The translations under genes were made by a program, and so were the position numbers. Shown here in pieces: positions 60,996-64,000 of a stretch of 64,000 nucleotides of DNA. Position 1 is the stretch's first letter. The number at the start of each line of letters is the position of its first letter. The notes under the pieces are model-generated. The model saw only the letters and a list, made by a program, of their open reading frames with translations, had not been told where the DNA came from and searched no databases. This DNA is from Neckera pumila (lineage: Eukaryota > Streptophyta > Bryopsida > Hypnales > Neckeraceae): contig OZ018408.1 in the NCBI GenBank assembly GCA_963969595.1, forward strand, positions 37,262,108-37,326,107, in the 5' to 3' direction.

Positions 60996-61936
60996 AAGCA
61001 TCTTCTAACATAAAGTTACAGTAAACTTAATTCAGTGCGCCATTTGAAGAGGGCTAGCATTTCAAGAGGTATACACTTTTAGTAACCATTGGATTTCAAC
61101 TTCAAAAATTCATAACTAATTTTACAAAGGTCCAAAAAATATTGTGCGACTTAAGTTTGATGCCAATTCTATTTTTCTTTTTCTGATAATTTATAAACTA
61201 GATAATGGCCATAAAAAATGTCAATGCGGCTTGTAGGATCGTCCACTTGAGTCGTGGAGCAACCAAAACAAATCCCATAGGCTGGTTTGGCACCTTTCAT
61301 CTCCATTATTATTTGTAATAACCACAATTAGAATTTTTGACATGTGGTGTGGCGCTATTTGTCAATTGGTTCATACTGAGTGCTTTTTTTTTTTGACGGA
61401 TGCCCATTGAGAGCTCTTTTTCATGATCATATTGTTTTTGACAGGTGCCCATTAATCTCAAGCAACTTGATTATGTTATTGATGATTGATGAATGTCACG
61501 AAGGACACAAACTGCAAAATCGATTCATGATAATTTTCTTACTTATAGCCCATCGTTGAACACCATGTTGGAGAGAATTTGGTTGTTGCTAATATATATT
61601 TCAAGGAGTTTTGCTTCCTTTATAAGATAGTCTACTCTAAAAGCAACCATGTCTAAAAGAGATCATAATACAGAGGTACAATTTTCTTTCTTCAATGTAC
61701 TAGAAAAGTACATTTCAAGAGATGGTCACTTTTAGTGATCATTGAGTTTCAAACTCAAAAATTCCACAAATGTCCAAAAAATATGACACGACTTGGGTTA
61801 GATGCCAATTCCGTTTTTCTTCCAACAAAAAATTTATAGAAAATCATTCTCAGGAGTTTTGCTTCCCCCAAAAGTCAATCAACTCTTAAATGGTCAAAAG
61901 CAAACTACCTTAATGTGAAGTTTGAGCATCCGTATT
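60996..61936. other. Spacer, duplicated blocks
   Basis: Contains repeats of the spacer seen at 38.6 and 52.5 kb (AACCATTGGATTTCAACTTC, GATGCCAATTCTATTTTTC), twice within this stretch (61.05-61.20 and 61.68-61.85 kb). No gene is seen. Confidence 0.5.
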
Positions 61937-62042
61937 GCAATACACTGAAGCAACATTCTAAAGATTATGCACCATTGATCTTCTAAGATCCTCTAAGATC
62001 AATGGTGCAAAACATTTAAAAGTATTGCTTCAGCGTGTTGCA
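61937..62042. other. ~106-base hairpin in the copy 4 upstream region
   Basis: Outer arms TGCAATACACTGAAGCAA and TTGCTTCAGCGTGTTGCA, inner arms CACCATTGATCTT and AAGATCAATGGTG, with a CTAAGATCCTCT loop. It looks like a small MITE placed in the promoter-associated block (AGCTCTT...CAGTAACAGC). Confidence 0.75.
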
Positions 62043-62129
62043 GTGGAGCTGCTCTTAGCTCTTCAGTAACAGCTGCTACCTCACACCTAAGTTATTTTCA
62101 GCCCTTTGATCATTTGATGTGTGATGCTT

Positions 62130-63212
62130 CCCTCTTCCTTGGTGTCCCCCGATGAGCGGCATGCAAGGGGAAACCAAGCGCTGCTGGTTTGCAGACACAC
62201 TAGATCCTGAGTGCTGCCGTGTATCGGTGAACATTAAACTCTTCCAATCTCATAATCTGATCATAATCTAATGTTTGGGGTGAACTCTGACTGTCTGACA
62301 TCGCACCTCCTCCCCCATTTCCTCTCCATCGTGTTACGCCATCGCCACTGTCCCCTGCACTGGCTCCACTCAATCCCAACCTGAACCAAGGACCTGGGCG
62401 ATTCTACTGTTGTTTGACCCTACTTCTCGTCCTTCTGTCCCTAGAACAGCGACCAACAGGAGCACCTCTAACAAGTGATTTCCTTGATTTGCAGGCACCA
62501 CGCGGTCACCCTCCCTCACCCCAAACACAAAATAATACCGACTGCTGCAACCCAAACGCCTCCATGACCGACTGAACCCAGGCCTACGAAAATTCGAAAT
62601 ATTATTTCAGTACTTCCAACTGGTCTTCTTTCTTTTTTTCTGTCGCTGTTCTGTTCTTGGTCATGGGCTCCTGGCGATGCAAGAAAGCGCCGTGAGAAGT
62701 TCACGGGCGTAGTTAATTACATGCTCGCCCGAAGCCACCTTCACGCGGTTCTTTGGAGGAACAAAACTGGTGTATCATGCGATGCAACATTAACTTTAAT
62801 GGCACCCTGCGGCCTCTTTAATTAACTATAAAATTCTTAGATGGAAAATTCAATAAAAATGGCGGTATTCCATATACCCGTTTTCCATTCATTTCCTTCA
62901 ACCGTCAAATTCGTTAAATTGGCATATTTCCACAAACTTGGCACTTTTACGTTTAGACCGTGCGTTCTGGAATCTGTGACAGTCCTAGACTTTAGAGCTG
63001 TTTGCAGATGAATACAGTTTTTGGCGCCCTGAATCCTGCTAATTTAACGAAATTGTCCATTATCACCCTTCCCCTTCCGCGGCATTTTAATGGAATACCG
63101 CCACTTTAACGAAATGTTGGTTGTGTTGGCAAGAGGTTATCATCCTCTACACCCTCTGTCACGATGTTTGTCAGTTAGCACGACCTCGCTCTCAATCTAA
63201 TCGGTCGATCTT
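62130..63212 (+). promoter_or_regulatory. Promoter and 5'UTR exon of copy 4, with an insertion
   Basis: Conserved words GATGAGCGGCATGCAAGG, GCCGTGTATCGGTGAA, CACGCGGTTCTTTGGAGGAA and TATCATGCGATGCAACATTA, then TATAAAA at 62827. About 290 bases (62845-63130), with inverted ends AAATGGCGGTATTCC / GGAATACCGCCACTTT, separate the TATA box from the untranslated exon, which resumes at GGCAAGAGGTTATCATCC and ends at GTAAGT (63213). Confidence 0.6.
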
Positions 63213-63520
63213 GTAAGTTCTGTAGACACCTACCTGTCAAAAATATCTGGCAATGTATCCAATTTGTAGATTCTGATCACTCATAAGCGCGTACAGTACA
63301 CTTTGTATCCCTGGTTTGATTTGATTTGCATGCCAGACTGAGGATAAATGGCGGAACAGAGAGTGCATGGTTTATGAGTGTGAGGCTTGTCAATGTAGCT
63401 AATTGGAGTCGCACGGTGATGCAATCAGAATTTTGTCTCACTAGATAGATTGGTTTTGAATTTGTGCGTGGTTTGTTGGCCTGCACAGATCGCTTGTGTA
63501 TAGAAACTTTGGCCGCGACC

Positions 63521-64000
63521 ATGAGGCCGTTCACGCTGGATCATGCACTGAGCTCCGCAGCTCTGCAGTTCAGAAGAAGCGAATTCTTGACATACATTCT
63601 AGAGACTAAGGTTCCCGGACTTCACTTCAATGTCGACGACGAGGAGAAGCTCCCTCAATCCACCATGTCGGCTCACATGTTGAGTGCAGGAAGGCCTCGC
63701 ATTGTTGACGGTGCTCGTGAAGCCCACATGATAGCAGGGCATCTGCATAACGAGGAAGGGCGGGACTCTGACAACGCGGCCATGAAGATTCTGGAAGAAC
63801 AAGGTATGCCAAGCAACGGTGAATCTTGAACATATGTACGACCACCTTTGTAAGGAATCACGTTTTTCCCTTATTAAACACATCATCTATTCCTTTCCGT
63901 AGCTCACTCAGCGCTTCCGCAACATTGATCATCCAGAATCGTAACTGATGTATGATTTTCCTGAACTCTCCTGGTGGCCAGGTTCAAAAGGATATCCATC
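63521..64000 (+). CDS. Tandem gene family, copy 4 (partial, runs off the window)
   Basis: Exon 1 63521-63803 encodes MRPFTLDHALSSAALQ, FRRSEFLTYILETKVPGLHF, VDDEEKLPQSTMSAHMLSAG, IVDGAREAHMIAGHL and ends ILEEQ, with donor AAG/GTATGCC. A 178-base intron follows to GGTGGCCAG (63981). Exon 2 begins SKGYPS and leaves the window. Nothing seen so far is broken, so it may be functional. A 5'UTR intron lies at 63213-63488. It has the longer exon 2 start, like copy 3 and unlike copy 1. Confidence 0.72.

Noticed and set aside
1..64000. CRISPR arrays, rRNA and tRNA genes
   Set aside because: No direct-repeat/spacer arrays with constant repeats and no rRNA core words were seen. The only tRNA-like signal is the copia primer site, which is a complement of part of a tRNA.

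Overview
The window looks like nuclear DNA from a land plant. Short, AT-rich intergenic DNA is packed with decayed transposons, and the few gene-like islands are GC-richer with short GT-AG introns of about 150-300 bases. Plant-type Ty1/copia, hAT and MITE-like sequences are present. Nothing is bacterial. The short introns and intact intergenic hairpins would fit a non-seed plant such as a bryophyte, but the sequence alone does not fix the lineage.

Layout. 1-8.7 kb is AT-rich and nearly gene-less. 8.7-13.3 kb is a decayed hAT-type DNA transposon on the minus strand; its long frame is kept but riddled with stop codons, and it lies between two arrays of a GGCGACCTCGGGT-like repeat. 15.9-23.1 kb holds a second minus-strand transposon-associated pseudogene, cut in two by a 5,125-base Ty1/copia retrotransposon (16278-21402) with two 270-base LTRs, a TCTTA target duplication and a half-tRNA-type primer site. 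23.4-25.7 kb is a minisatellite interrupted by another GGCGACCTCGGGT array. 28.3-31.5 kb holds a paralogue of the interrupted pseudogene, with a RING-type zinc finger and another such array just upstream.

From 32.4 kb to the right edge there is an array of four copies of one gene family of unknown function (starts at 33285, 46153, 56161 and 63521). Each has a TATA-like promoter block, a 5'UTR intron and a two-exon coding region. Copy 1 looks intact (232 residues), copies 2 and 3 are broken, and copy 4 runs off the window. Spacer blocks are duplicated along with the genes. Between copies 1 and 2 lies a minus-strand, multi-exon alpha-carbonic-anhydrase-like gene (about 43.3-45.4 kb) whose reading frames do not fully join.

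Scattered over the whole window are about ten or more members of a roughly 0.9-kb non-coding family bounded by TTAACCCCTAAAG and CTTTAGGGGTTAA, plus several fold-back or hairpin MITE-like elements. Some of these sit inside the promoters of the tandem genes. All calls were made by reading the sequence; no database search was possible.
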